Position numbers and translations under genes: made by a program. From Campylobacter ureolyticus (lineage in GTDB: Bacteria; Campylobacterota; Campylobacteria; Campylobacterales; Campylobacteraceae), in the NCBI RefSeq assembly GCF_013372225.1, contig NZ_CP053832.1, positions 992,001-1,056,000 on the forward strand: 64,000 nt of DNA, given 5' to 3'. Positions 46,582-55,667 of this stretch are shown here, one piece after another (within the stretch, counting starts at the first letter, position 1; each line of letters begins with the position of its first letter). The notes beneath the pieces are model-generated. The model was not told the DNA's origin, ran no database searches, and saw only the letters and a program-made list of their open reading frames with translations.

Positions 46582-48417
46582 ATGGAACAAAAACATGAAT
46601 TTCAAACTGAAGTTAGCGAACTTTTACATTTAATGATTCACTCACTTTACTCAAACAAAGAAATTTTTTTAAGAGAACTTATATCAAATGCAAGTGACGC
46701 GCTTGATAAGCTAAACTATCTATGTCTTACAGATGATAAATATAAAGCGCTTTCTTATACTCCAAAAATAAATATTGAGTTTAATAAAGATAAAAAAACT
46801 CTAATTATAAGTGATAACGGCATTGGAATGGATAAAGAAGATTTGATTAATAATCTTGGAACAATAGCAAGAAGTGGAACAAAAGGATTTTTATCAAATT
46901 TAAGTGGCGATATTAAAAAAGATTCAAATTTAATAGGACAATTTGGAGTTGGGTTTTACTCTGCTTTTATGGTTGCTGATAAAATAGAAGTAATGAGTAA
47001 AAAAGCTTTAAGCAATGATGCAAATATATGGAAAAGTGATGCTACAAATTTTAGTGTTGAGCCAGCAAAAATGGAAAACTTTGGAACAAAAATAACTCTT
47101 TATATGAAAAATGATGAATTTTTAGATGAGTATACGCTAGAAAATATTATTAAAAAATATTCGAATCACATTCCTTATCCTATTTTCATGGATAAAAGCG
47201 ACTATATCCCACCAAAAGATGGAGAAAAAGAAGGTCACACAGAGATAAAAAATGTTCAAGTAAATAAAGCAAGTGCATTGTGGCAAATGCCAAAAAGTAC
47301 ATTAAAACCAACTGATTACAATGACTTCTATAAGCAAATTAGCCACGATAGTAAAGATCCACTTTTGTATATACATACAAAAGCTGAAGGAAAAATAGAA
47401 TACTCAACACTTTTTTATATCCCTAGCATTGAGCCTTTTGATTTATATAGAGTTGATTATCAAAGTGGCGTGAAGCTTTATGTAAAAAGAGTTTTTATAA
47501 CCGATGATGAAAAAGAGCTTTTACCATCATATTTAAGATTTGTAAGAGGCATAATCGATGTTGAAGATCTACCACTTAATGTAAGTAGAGAAATTTTACA
47601 AGAAAATATTATAATGCAAAGCGTAAAAGAGGCAAGTATTAAAAAAATTCTATCTGAGTTAAAAAATTTAAAGGAAAAAGATTTTGAAAAATACTTAAAA
47701 TTCTATTCGCTTTTTGGAAAAGTTTTAAAAGAGGGGCTTTATGGTTTTACACCATATAAAGATGAAATTTTAGACTTAGCGCTATTTAAATCAAATAAAA
47801 AAGATGGTTTTATAAGCTTAAAAGAATATAAAGAAAATATGCAAAAAGATCAAAAAGAGATTTATTATATCACTGGAAAAAATGCAAATAATTTGAAAAA
47901 TTCCCCTCTTCTTGAAAATTTTAATAAAAATAACATTGAGGTTTTAATCTGCGATGACGAGATAGATGCCATTATTATGCCTATGGTTTATGAATATGAT
48001 AAAACTCCTATTAAGCCAGTAACAAGTGCTGAATTTAAAGAAGAGTTAAATCAAGATGACTTTAAAGAACTTACAGAAAAAATAAAAGAGGCCTTAAAAG
48101 ATGAAGTAAAAGATGTAAGAGTAACTTCAAGACTTAATAAATCAGCTTCGTGTTTGGTTTATGATGAAAATGATCCAGACTTTGCAACACAACAAATTTT
48201 AAAACAAATGGGACAGGATAATCTACCAAAAATTCTACCAATTTTAGAAATAAACCCAAACCATGAAATCATAAAAAAACTAAAAGATAATAATATGGTA
48301 TTAAACGATGTAGCAAAAGTTCTTTTAGGAGTTGCGAAAATTCAAGAGGGCATCACAATAGAAAACACAGATGAATTTACTAGCATTCTAACTAGTTTTA
48401 TACAAAAAGCAATTTAA
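46582..48417 (+). CDS. htpG: Chaperone protein HtpG (Hsp90)
   Basis: Bacterial Hsp90. From ATG 46582 (ribosome site AAAAAGGAAT) the 611 residues show [16 protein letters not shown] and [12 protein letters not shown] (ATP site), [15 protein letters not shown], and the middle-domain [16 protein letters not shown]-type segment. An upstream in-frame start at 46537 would overlap the promoter and is rejected. Lies alone between a terminator and the convergent rhodanese gene. Confidence 0.97.
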   Translation: MEQKHEFQTEVSELLHLMIHSLYSNKEIFLRELISNASDALDKLNYLCLTDDKYKALSYTPKINIEFNKDKKTLIISDNGIGMDKEDLINNLGTIARSGTKGFLSNLSGDIKKDSNLIGQFGVGFYSAFMVADKIEVMSKKALSNDANIWKSDATNFSVEPAKMENFGTKITLYMKNDEFLDEYTLENIIKKYSNHIPYPIFMDKSDYIPPKDGEKEGHTEIKNVQVNKASALWQMPKSTLKPTDYNDFYKQISHDSKDPLLYIHTKAEGKIEYSTLFYIPSIEPFDLYRVDYQSGVKLYVKRVFITDDEKELLPSYLRFVRGIIDVEDLPLNVSREILQENIIMQSVKEASIKKILSELKNLKEKDFEKYLKFYSLFGKVLKEGLYGFTPYKDEILDLALFKSNKKDGFISLKEYKENMQKDQKEIYYITGKNANNLKNSPLLENFNKNNIEVLICDDEIDAIIMPMVYEYDKTPIKPVTSAEFKEELNQDDFKELTEKIKEALKDEVKDVRVTSRLNKSASCLVYDENDPDFATQQILKQMGQDNLPKILPILEINPNHEIIKKLKDNNMVLNDVAKVLLGVAKIQEGITIENTDEFTSILTSFIQKAI

Positions 48418-48422
48418 AAAGC

Positions 48423-48448
48423 AAAAGAGTAGATTTTTCTACTCTTTT
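48423..48448. terminator. Bidirectional terminator between htpG and the rhodanese gene
   Basis: Perfect stem AAAAGAGTAG / CTACTCTTTT, six-base loop, six bases after the htpG stop. The rhodanese stop codon (48439-48441) lies in the stem. Confidence 0.9.
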
Positions 48449-48783
48449 ATAAATTTGTAATTATATTCTTTAGCTAATCTCTCAACGCCACCTTTTAAAT
48501 TTACTACATCTTTATAACCATTTTTATCAAGTAGTTTTGCAGCCGCGCTAGATCTTGCACCACTTTTGCAAATAACAGCTATCTTTTTATTTTTATCAAC
48601 ATTTAAAGCTTCTAGCTCATTTAAAAAATCAGCATTATAACCATTTTCAGTTGTTATAGGAACATTTAAAGAGTCAGCTATATGAAAGCTTTTAAACTCT
48701 TCTTTTGTTCTTACATCAATAAGTAAAACATCATTTAATGCTTCAGGCGTAGCCAAAATATTTGAAATTTTGCCAAAAAGCAC
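48439..48783 (-). CDS. Rhodanese-like domain protein, leader peptide out of frame
   Basis: Single-domain sulfurtransferase-like protein. The 114 residues contain LLIDVRTKEEFKSFHIADSLNVP and the active-site loop CKSGARSS with the catalytic cysteine. The open frame starts at GTG 48783, but the codons upstream read KKIIFILCFSSC, an obvious export signal, up to a stop. A TTG (48821-48823) with a good AAGGAT ribosome site lies in another frame; deleting one A from the A8 tract (48813-48820) would join them. The gene may be phase-variable, frameshifted, or carry a sequence error. Native product is probably periplasmic. Confidence 0.85.
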   Translation of the reverse strand: MLFGKISNILATPEALNDVLLIDVRTKEEFKSFHIADSLNVPITTENGYNADFLNELEALNVDKNKKIAVICKSGARSSAAAKLLDKNGYKDVVNLKGGVERLAKEYNYKFIKE

Positions 48784-48988
48784 ACAACTACTAAAACATA
48801 AAATAAAAATTATTTTTTTTCAAATTCTATCCTTTTTATAAAGTTGATATATTATACAAAATTATTATAAATAATATTATTGCATTTCTTTTTTATAACA
48901 AATATATAAATTTTTTATAATTAAAAAAAACTTATCTTATAATATAATTTAATTAATGTTTTTTAGATTCGTTTAAAACTTATTGTGA

Positions 48989-48994
48989 TATAAT
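48989..48994 (+). promoter_or_regulatory. Extended -10 box of aspA
   Basis: TGA-TATAAT, 31 bases before the ATG at 49025, in AT-rich sequence without a -35 box. Confidence 0.55.
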
Positions 48995-49024
48995 TACTCA
49001 AAATCTTTAAATAAAGGAGAAAAG

Positions 49025-50440
49025 ATGGCAACAAGAAAAGAACACGATTTTATCGGTGAGTTAGAGATTAGCGATGACGTTTATTATGGCGTTCAAACTT
49101 TTAGAGCAGTCGAAAATTTTAAAATGACTGGAAGACAGATAAAAGACTATCCATTCTTTGTAAAAGCTTTTGCGCAAATTAAAAAGGCAGCAGCACTAGC
49201 AAATAAAGAAGTTGGTGTTTTATGCCCAGAAAGAGCTGATGCTATCGCAAAAGCAGCTGATGAAATCATAGCTGGAAAATATCACGATCAATTTGTTGTA
49301 GATATGATCCAAGGTGGTGCAGGAACTTCAACAAATATGAATACAAATGAAGTTATAACAAATGTTGCATTAGAAATTTTAGGCCATAAAAAAGGCGAAT
49401 ATAAATATCTTCACGCAAACGACCACACAAATTTGGGTCAAAGCACAAATGATACATATCCAAGCTCAATCAAAGTTGCAACTTATGCAAAACTTACAGA
49501 CCTATTAAAGGCAATGGAGCTTTTAAAATCGGAGCTTGAGAAAAAAGGCGAAGAGTTTAAAGATATGATTAAAATGGGTAGAACAGAGCTTGAAGATGCT
49601 GTTCCTACAACACTTGGAAATACTTTCAATGCCTTTGCAAGCTATATCAAAGCTGATATTGAAAACATTAAAAAAGCAAGAGAATTAATGAGCTTTTTAA
49701 ATATGGGAGCAACAGCAATTGGAACAGGAATTAACTGCCACCCAGATTACAAATGTGCAGTTCATAAACACCTTAGTGAAATAACAGGTACAGAATTTAA
49801 ACCAGCTGAAAATTTCATAGCTGCTACACAAGATACAGCAGACTTTGTTCAAGTTAGCGGAAGCTTAAAAACAGCTGCAGTTAGACTAAGCAAGATTGCC
49901 AATGACTTAAGGCTTATGAACTCAGGCCCAAGATGTGGTTTAGCTGAAATCGAACTACCTAAAATGCAACCAGGAAGCTCAATTATGCCAGGAAAGGTAA
50001 ATCCTGTTATTGCTGAAGTTGTAGGCGAGGCTTGCTATGAAGTTATAGGAAACGATGTAACTATTATGCTTTGCTCAGAAAGAGGAGAGTTTGAGCTTAA
50101 TGCATTTGAGCCAGGAATTGCTTATGCACTATTTAATTCACTTGTAATCCTTGAAAATGCATACATAACTCTAGCAGAAAAAGCTATTAAAAATGTTCAA
50201 GCTAAACCTGAGAATTGCTTAAATTTGGTTCTTAACTCAGTTGGTATAGTAACTGCATTTAATCCAGTAATTGGTTACGAAAACTCAGCTTCAATTGCAA
50301 AAGAAGCACTTAATAATGGAAAATCAGTTGGTGATATCGCAATAGAAAGAGGACTTTTAACAAAAGAAGAAGTTGATAAACTTCTAGATCCAAAAAGTAT
50401 GTTAAATCCTCATATGTCACATACTGGCAAAGATAAATAA
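49025..50440 (+). CDS. aspA: Aspartate ammonia-lyase
   Basis: Converts aspartate to fumarate and ammonia, feeding fumarate respiration and carbon metabolism. The 471 residues are typical and contain GAGTSTNMNTNEVI, NLGQSTNDTYPSS, TELEDAVPTTLG and the superfamily signature GSSIMPGKVNPV. AspA rather than fumarase is supported by the start (RKEHDFIGELEISDDVYYGVQTFRA) and by the dicarboxylate transporter gene downstream. AAAGGAG precedes the ATG. Confidence 0.96.
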   Translation: MATRKEHDFIGELEISDDVYYGVQTFRAVENFKMTGRQIKDYPFFVKAFAQIKKAAALANKEVGVLCPERADAIAKAADEIIAGKYHDQFVVDMIQGGAGTSTNMNTNEVITNVALEILGHKKGEYKYLHANDHTNLGQSTNDTYPSSIKVATYAKLTDLLKAMELLKSELEKKGEEFKDMIKMGRTELEDAVPTTLGNTFNAFASYIKADIENIKKARELMSFLNMGATAIGTGINCHPDYKCAVHKHLSEITGTEFKPAENFIAATQDTADFVQVSGSLKTAAVRLSKIANDLRLMNSGPRCGLAEIELPKMQPGSSIMPGKVNPVIAEVVGEACYEVIGNDVTIMLCSERGEFELNAFEPGIAYALFNSLVILENAYITLAEKAIKNVQAKPENCLNLVLNSVGIVTAFNPVIGYENSASIAKEALNNGKSVGDIAIERGLLTKEEVDKLLDPKSMLNPHMSHTGKDK

Positions 50441-50447
50441 ATAGTCG

Positions 50448-50475
50448 GCACAAGGAAAATTTCCTTGTGCTTTTT
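50448..50475 (+). terminator. Terminator between aspA and dcuA
   Basis: GCACAAGGAAA / TTTCCTTGTGC, 11-base perfect stem with a very short loop, followed by T5. It lies between two functionally linked genes only 63 bases apart, so it probably lowers dcuA expression relative to aspA unless dcuA has its own promoter. Confidence 0.85.
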
Positions 50476-50503
50476 CAAAAGCAAAATTTAAAAAGGGGTT
50501 TTT

Positions 50504-51997
50504 ATGGACTTCATGCTTATTTTAGAAATAATCGTTTTACTTGGAGCGATTTTTATAGGTGTCAAGTTAGGTGGCATCGGCATAGGCTATGCAGGTGGTC
50601 TTGGTGTTGTAATTTTGACAATGCTTGGTTTAAAAGCTGGAAACATTCCTTGGGATGTTATCTTAATTATTGCTTCTGTTATTTCAGCAATAGGTGCGAT
50701 GCAAGTTGCAGGTGGACTTGATTATTTGGTTCAAATTGCCGAGAGGATTCTTCGCAAAAATCCAAAATATATCAACTTTTTAGCTCCAACAGTAACATAT
50801 CTTTTGACTATCTTTGCAGGTACAGGTCACACAGCGTTTTCAATGATTCCTGTTATTTCAGAGGTTGCAAAGGGACAAAACATCAAGCCTTCAGTTCCAT
50901 TATCAATCGCTGTTGTTTCATCTCAAATAGCAATTACAGCAAGCCCTGTATCAGCTGCAGTTATCTTTATGGCTGGCAATATGGCACTTGGCGGACTTGG
51001 AATTTCTTATCCAATACTTCTAGCTATCTGGATTCCAACAACATTTGCAGGTTGTATGGTAACAGCTTTAATTATGAATTTACTTTGGAAACAAGACCTA
51101 GATAAAGATCCAGTTTATCAAGAGAGACTTAAAGAAGGTTTAGTTGCAGCTCCACAAAAAGAGGGTAACTATAAAGAGCTTCCAAAAGGTGCTAAAACTT
51201 CAGTTTTGATATTTTTCATTGGAATTATAGCCGTAGTATTTTATGCAACAGCTATAAGCAAAAATGTAGCAATAATAAAACCAAGCTATGTAACAGGATA
51301 TGAAAAGGTATATCAAAGCAAAGATACAGCTAAATTTGATGAAATAGTAGCGGCAAATCCTAACATAAAAATATCGACAGATAAAAATACAGGCATAAAA
51401 TATGTAGAAGATAAAAGCAAACCGGTAAAATCTCTTACCCTAGCAAGAGATGGCGCTATTATGAGCTTTATGCTAATTATCGGTGCATTGATAGTTATGA
51501 TTTGTAAAATTGATGTTAATAAAATTCCTGTTCAAAGTACATTTAGAAGTGGTATGACAGCGTGCATATGCGTTTTGGGTGTCGCTTGGCTTGGAGATAC
51601 ATTTGTATCAAATCACACTGAAGAGATTAAGGGCTTGGCAGGAAACCTGGTAAAAGAATATCCTGTTTTATTGTCAGTTGCACTCTTTCTTGCAAGTATG
51701 CTTCTTTACTCACAAGCTGCAACTGCAAAAGCATTGATTCCTACTGTTATAGCTGCTCTTGGACTAAGTGCAACAAACAATGGAGATGTTTATATCCTAG
51801 TTGCTTCATTTGCTGCTGTTTCAGCACTATTTGTTCTGCCAACCTACCCTACACTTCTAGGTGCAGTTCAAATGGACGATACAGGAACAACAAGAATTGG
51901 AAAATATGTATTTAACCATGCATTCTTCTTACCTGGTGTTTTGGCTATAGCTTTCTCAGTAGGCTTTGGCTTTATTTTAGCACCAATTCTACTTTAA
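50504..51997 (+). CDS. dcuA: Anaerobic C4-dicarboxylate transporter, DcuA type
   Basis: Inner-membrane antiporter for aspartate, fumarate and succinate. The 497 residues have about ten helices. DcuA-type segments are present: KLGGIGIGYAGGLGVV, QVAGGLDYLVQIAE, LTIFAGTGH, CICVLGVAWLGDTFVSN, SQAATAKALIPT and QMDDTGTTRIGK. E. coli DcuA has 433 residues; the excess is mostly an extra charged loop (about residues 253-314). Paired with aspA: aspartate in, fumarate made, succinate out. Confidence 0.94.
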   Translation: MDFMLILEIIVLLGAIFIGVKLGGIGIGYAGGLGVVILTMLGLKAGNIPWDVILIIASVISAIGAMQVAGGLDYLVQIAERILRKNPKYINFLAPTVTYLLTIFAGTGHTAFSMIPVISEVAKGQNIKPSVPLSIAVVSSQIAITASPVSAAVIFMAGNMALGGLGISYPILLAIWIPTTFAGCMVTALIMNLLWKQDLDKDPVYQERLKEGLVAAPQKEGNYKELPKGAKTSVLIFFIGIIAVVFYATAISKNVAIIKPSYVTGYEKVYQSKDTAKFDEIVAANPNIKISTDKNTGIKYVEDKSKPVKSLTLARDGAIMSFMLIIGALIVMICKIDVNKIPVQSTFRSGMTACICVLGVAWLGDTFVSNHTEEIKGLAGNLVKEYPVLLSVALFLASMLLYSQAATAKALIPTVIAALGLSATNNGDVYILVASFAAVSALFVLPTYPTLLGAVQMDDTGTTRIGKYVFNHAFFLPGVLAIAFSVGFGFILAPILL

Positions 51998-52002
51998 AAC
52001 TA

Positions 52003-52030
52003 TTAGTTGGGGTAATCCCAACTAATTTTT
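52003..52030 (+). terminator. Terminator of dcuA
   Basis: TTAGTTGGG-N5-CCCAACTAA then T5, six bases after the stop codon. Confidence 0.92.
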
Positions 52031-52440
52031 ATATAACTTATTTAACTTGACTTACGATAATTCTTATTAATACACTAACATTGATTTTTGACACTTGATA
52101 TGTTTTACTAGTTTTAAATCTAACGGGTATCTTTTTACTGATTTTTTTACAATAAATAACAATGTTGGTTATAAAAAAACTAGCATTTAATTACTTAGTT
52201 CATATTTTTCAATGTTTAATTACATTATATAATTTTTTACAATTTAACAGTGTTTAACTCTACACTATAGTATTCCAATATTTTAAAACATAAATTTTTT
52301 AGTTATAAAAAAACTATGTTTTGATATTAAATTATATATTTTTTACACTATTAATCATAAAAAGCTTTAAAATATTTGAAATCTTTTTAAAATTTGGATA
52401 ATGAAATTTCTAAATGATACATACTTGTTTTTATCGGCAA
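52031..52440. other. AT-rich gap with no recognised gene
   Basis: Bases 51998-52517 form the only gene-free stretch over 300 bases. Apart from the two terminators at its ends it holds a 15-base direct repeat, GTTATAAAAAAACTA, at 52168-52182 and 52302-52316, and only open frames below 30 codons. It may be a decayed gene or house a small RNA; I see no tRNA or riboswitch-like structure. Confidence 0.5.
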
Positions 52441-52481
52441 AATACAACTCAAAACTCTTTTTTAGAGTTTTGAGTTGTATT
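52441..52481 (-). terminator. Long perfect hairpin after the aspartate racemase gene
   Basis: A 17-base perfect stem (arms 52441-52457 and 52465-52481, beginning AATACAACTC and ending GAGTTGTATT) with a 7-base loop. Lies 36 bases beyond the racemase stop. The minus-strand continuation is TTGCC after ATT, a poor T tract. Confidence 0.75.
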
Positions 52482-52517
52482 AAATTCAATATATATTATT
52501 AATAATAGTCTTTATTT

Positions 52518-53198
52518 TTAAGAATTTGCAAATTTAATTACCTCTTTTGCAAGCTCTTCAGTAGCATCTACAAATTTAAATTCTTTTGGCACAAATGGCA
52601 AAAATAATGGTATTTCAGTGCAAGCTGCTATAAATATATCCGCATCAATCTTCGACATAGTTTCATTGAAGAAATCTTTACATTCAACTATTTTTCCAGC
52701 TTTTACGCCCTCATAAATGCATTTCATAATGTCATTTTCTATCTCTTTGCTAAACTCAACACTTTTAAAACCATATTTTTCTAAATTTTTATCATAAATT
52801 TTACTTTTTCTTGTAGTTATTGTTCCTACAACAGCCACTTTTTTAGCATTTTTGTAATTTGTACTTATATTTTCAACAGTTATATTTGGCATATCTAAAA
52901 ATTTCATTTTTGTTTCAGTTATAAGTTTTGGTGCAAAATAATGAGCCGTATTACACGCCATGCAAAATGCATCACAACCTGAGTTTTCAAGTCTTTTAAC
53001 ACTATCGAGCAAATAAGGAAATGGATCTTTTCCATCTCCATAAATATAACTTGTTCTATCAGGAATTTTTGCATTATTATCAATTGTCAATAAAATATGA
53101 TCTTGGTCGCATTTTGCAGGAGTTAATTTAACTATTTTCATATAAAGATCTGCACTTGCCATAGATCCCATTCCACCAATTATCCCAACTCTTTTCAT
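52518..53198 (-). CDS. Aspartate/glutamate racemase family protein
   Basis: Cofactor-independent amino acid racemase. The 226 residues start VGIIGGMGSMASADLY and hold the two catalytic cysteines in MACNTAHY (Cys82) and AACTEIP (Cys193), the arrangement of the aspartate racemase (YgeA) group. Its position beside aspA-dcuA supports aspartate as substrate; D-aspartate could be converted to L-aspartate for AspA. GGAAAAAA precedes the ATG. Confidence 0.92.
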   Translation of the reverse strand: MKRVGIIGGMGSMASADLYMKIVKLTPAKCDQDHILLTIDNNAKIPDRTSYIYGDGKDPFPYLLDSVKRLENSGCDAFCMACNTAHYFAPKLITETKMKFLDMPNITVENISTNYKNAKKVAVVGTITTRKSKIYDKNLEKYGFKSVEFSKEIENDIMKCIYEGVKAGKIVECKDFFNETMSKIDADIFIAACTEIPLFLPFVPKEFKFVDATEELAKEVIKFANS

Positions 53199-53322
53199 AA
53201 ATTTTTTCCTTTTAATTTTTGTGAGCTAAAATTATACTATCAAAATACTTAAAAACATAAAAAACTAACTAAATTTATAAATTTAACTTTAAAAATAAAA
53301 TCTAATTTAATCAAATTAAAAT

Positions 53323-54666
53323 CTATTTTTTAAACTCTTTTAAAAGATCAGCTACTAAAAAAGCAAGTTCTAAGGATTGATTTGCATTTAGTCTTGGATC
53401 GCACTGAGTTTCATATCTTTTAGCTAAGGTTTCTTCTTTTACATTAAAAAATCCACCAGTACATTCAGTTACATCATCACCACTCATTTCAAGATGAATT
53501 CCACCAGGATATGTTCCTTCACTTTTATGAATTTCAAAAAAGCTTTTTACCTCTTTAAGTATTTTATCAAAAGCCCTTGTTTTGTAATTATTTGTTGTTT
53601 TAAAAGTATTTCCATGCATTGGATCACTGCTCCAAAGTACTATTTTACCCTCACTTTTTACAGCTTTTAAAAGTTTTGGTAAATTACTTTCTATTTTATC
53701 AGCACCCATTCTAACAATTAAATTTAATCTTCCTGCTTCATTTTCTGGATTAAGTTTTTCACAAAGTCCTAAAACCTCATCTGGTGTTGCAGTAGGTCCA
53801 ACTTTTACACCAACTGGATTTTTAACTCCGCTTAAAAAATTTACATGGGCTTCATTAAGTCCTCTAGTTCTCTCACCTATCCAAAGCATGTGAGCTGAGC
53901 AATCATACCAATCACCACTTGTGCTATCTATTCTAGTTAATGCCTCTTCATAAGGCAAAAGCAAGGCTTCATGGGAAGTATAAAATCTGGTCTCATTTAT
54001 GGCTTGAGCTTCTGGGTCTATACCACAAGCTTCCATAAAATCTAGTGCTCTTGTGATTTCACTTACCAAATTTGAAAATTTAGTCTCGATTTCAGCTGCT
54101 TTTGCAAAACCCAAATTCCATTTATGAATTTCATGTAAATTTGCTAGTCCGCCTCTAGCAAAAGCTCTAAGTAAGTTTAATGTTGTAGCGCTTTGATAGT
54201 ATGCTTGAATGAGCTTTTCTGGCTTTGGCTCTCTTGCTTCTTTAGTAAATTCTAAATCATTTACAATATCGCCTCTATAGCTTGGAAGTTTTACTCCATT
54301 AATCTCTTCAAAATCACTACTTCTTGGTTTTGCAAACTGTCCTGCGATACGCCCTACTTTGACAATTGGAAAACTCCCTGCAAATGTTAAAACAGCCGAC
54401 ATTTGTAAAATTACCTTAAACATATTTTTTATATTATCAGCTCTATAGTTTGCAAAACTCTCAGCACAATCTCCGCCTTGAAGCAAAAAGCTTTTTCCTA
54501 AACTAGCACTTGCAAGTTCTTTTTTAAGACTTCTTACCTCTCCTGCAAAAACAAGTGGAGGAAGTGTTGCTAAGCGAATTTCGGTATTTTTAAGTTCATC
54601 TAAATTACTATAAATAGGCTGCTGTTTAATAGGTAAACTCCGCCAACTATCTTTATTCCATTTCAT
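53323..54666 (-). CDS. 3-deoxy-7-phosphoheptulonate (DAHP) synthase, class II
   Basis: First step of the shikimate pathway: phosphoenolpyruvate plus erythrose 4-phosphate. The plant-like class II form is recognised by WRSLPIKQQPIY, LLQGGDCAESF, VGRIAGQFAKPRS and HLEMSGDDVTEC(T)GG. From ATG 54666 (GTGAGGA site upstream) it has 447 residues; the GTG at 54678 adds four residues and overlaps the ribosome site. The feedback domain of some mycobacterial forms is not obvious. Monocistronic between the racemase and a divergent transporter gene. Confidence 0.96.
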   Translation of the reverse strand: MKWNKDSWRSLPIKQQPIYSNLDELKNTEIRLATLPPLVFAGEVRSLKKELASASLGKSFLLQGGDCAESFANYRADNIKNMFKVILQMSAVLTFAGSFPIVKVGRIAGQFAKPRSSDFEEINGVKLPSYRGDIVNDLEFTKEAREPKPEKLIQAYYQSATTLNLLRAFARGGLANLHEIHKWNLGFAKAAEIETKFSNLVSEITRALDFMEACGIDPEAQAINETRFYTSHEALLLPYEEALTRIDSTSGDWYDCSAHMLWIGERTRGLNEAHVNFLSGVKNPVGVKVGPTATPDEVLGLCEKLNPENEAGRLNLIVRMGADKIESNLPKLLKAVKSEGKIVLWSSDPMHGNTFKTTNNYKTRAFDKILKEVKSFFEIHKSEGTYPGGIHLEMSGDDVTECTGGFFNVKEETLAKRYETQCDPRLNANQSLELAFLVADLLKEFKK

Positions 54667-54788
54667 ATTTTTCCTCACTTAAAATTTATAAATTTATCCA
54701 TTTTATCTTAAAAACCTAAATTCAAAGTTGATTTTAAAGAAAAAATTATAAAATAATGATAAATTTTAAACTTTATTTCGGAGAGTTA

Positions 54789-55667
54789 ATGAAAACAGAG
54801 ACTAATATAGGTTTTGTTGCAGGAATTTCTACATTTGTTATGTGGGGTCTTTTTCCTTTATATTTCAAGCTTTTACAAAATGTAAGTGCAGTAGAAATTT
54901 TAGCCCATAGAATATTTTGGTCTTTTGTTTTTGTATTTTTTTTTATACTTTTTTCAAAGAAAATTAGCAGTTTAAAAAAATATATATTAAATAAAAAAGT
55001 AGTTCTAACACTAACTATTAGTGGAATTTTTGTTAGTCTTAACTGGGGAATTTACATATATGCAGTAAATTCTAATCAAATTTTAGAAGCAAGTTTAGGG
55101 TATTTCATCAACCCTTTAATGTATATAATCTTAGGTATGATTTTCTTTAGAGAAATTCCTTCAAATTTAGGAAAAATAGCAATTTTTATAGTATTTTTAG
55201 CTATTTTAATACAAGTAATATCCCTTGGAAAACTTCCTTTTATCTCACTTATTTTACCAACATTATTTGCCTTATATGGATTAATCAAAAAAAAATTAAA
55301 TATTGGCTCACTTGAAGGACTTTTTATAGAGACATTTTTACTTTCAATTTTAGCATTTTGCTATATTTTAATAATACAAAATAATGCAACCGGACACTTT
55401 GGTTTTGGCAAAACTGGGTTTCTTTTAGCACTTTCAGGTTGCGTGACAGTTTTACCACTTATAACATTTAATATTGCCGCAGTAAGATTAAAATTTTCAA
55501 CCATAGGCTTTTTACAATATATTTCACCAACAATGACAACAATGCTTGCTATTTTTTTATATAAAGAAGATTTTAGCATTTATAAACTAATAAGCTTTGT
55601 TTTAATATGGATAAGTATAGCTTTAGTTACAATTGATAGCTATAAAAATAAAAAAGAAGAAAAATAA
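54789..55667 (+). CDS. EamA/RarD-type transporter, first of a tandem pair
   Basis: Predicted drug/metabolite superfamily carrier. From ATG 54789 (GGAGAG site six bases upstream) the 292 residues form about ten helices and match RarD: VMWGLFPLYFKLL at the start, AHRIFWSFVFV, LNWGIYIYAVNSNQILEASLGYFINPL and TIGFLQYISPTM. Substrate unknown. The next gene is a paralogue and overlaps by one base (TAATG). Confidence 0.9.
   Translation: MKTETNIGFVAGISTFVMWGLFPLYFKLLQNVSAVEILAHRIFWSFVFVFFFILFSKKISSLKKYILNKKVVLTLTISGIFVSLNWGIYIYAVNSNQILEASLGYFINPLMYIILGMIFFREIPSNLGKIAIFIVFLAILIQVISLGKLPFISLILPTLFALYGLIKKKLNIGSLEGLFIETFLLSILAFCYILIIQNNATGHFGFGKTGFLLALSGCVTVLPLITFNIAAVRLKFSTIGFLQYISPTMTTMLAIFLYKEDFSIYKLISFVLIWISIALVTIDSYKNKKEEK

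Noticed and set aside
50467-50721. Open frame just after aspA overlapping the start of dcuA
   Set aside because: It reads the dcuA start region in another frame, giving a Cys/Trp/Arg-rich translation; dcuA itself is clearly coding.
50504-51997. DcuB rather than DcuA
   Set aside because: The segments CICVLGVAWLGDTFVSN and SQAATAKALIPT follow DcuA as I remember it; DcuB differs there.
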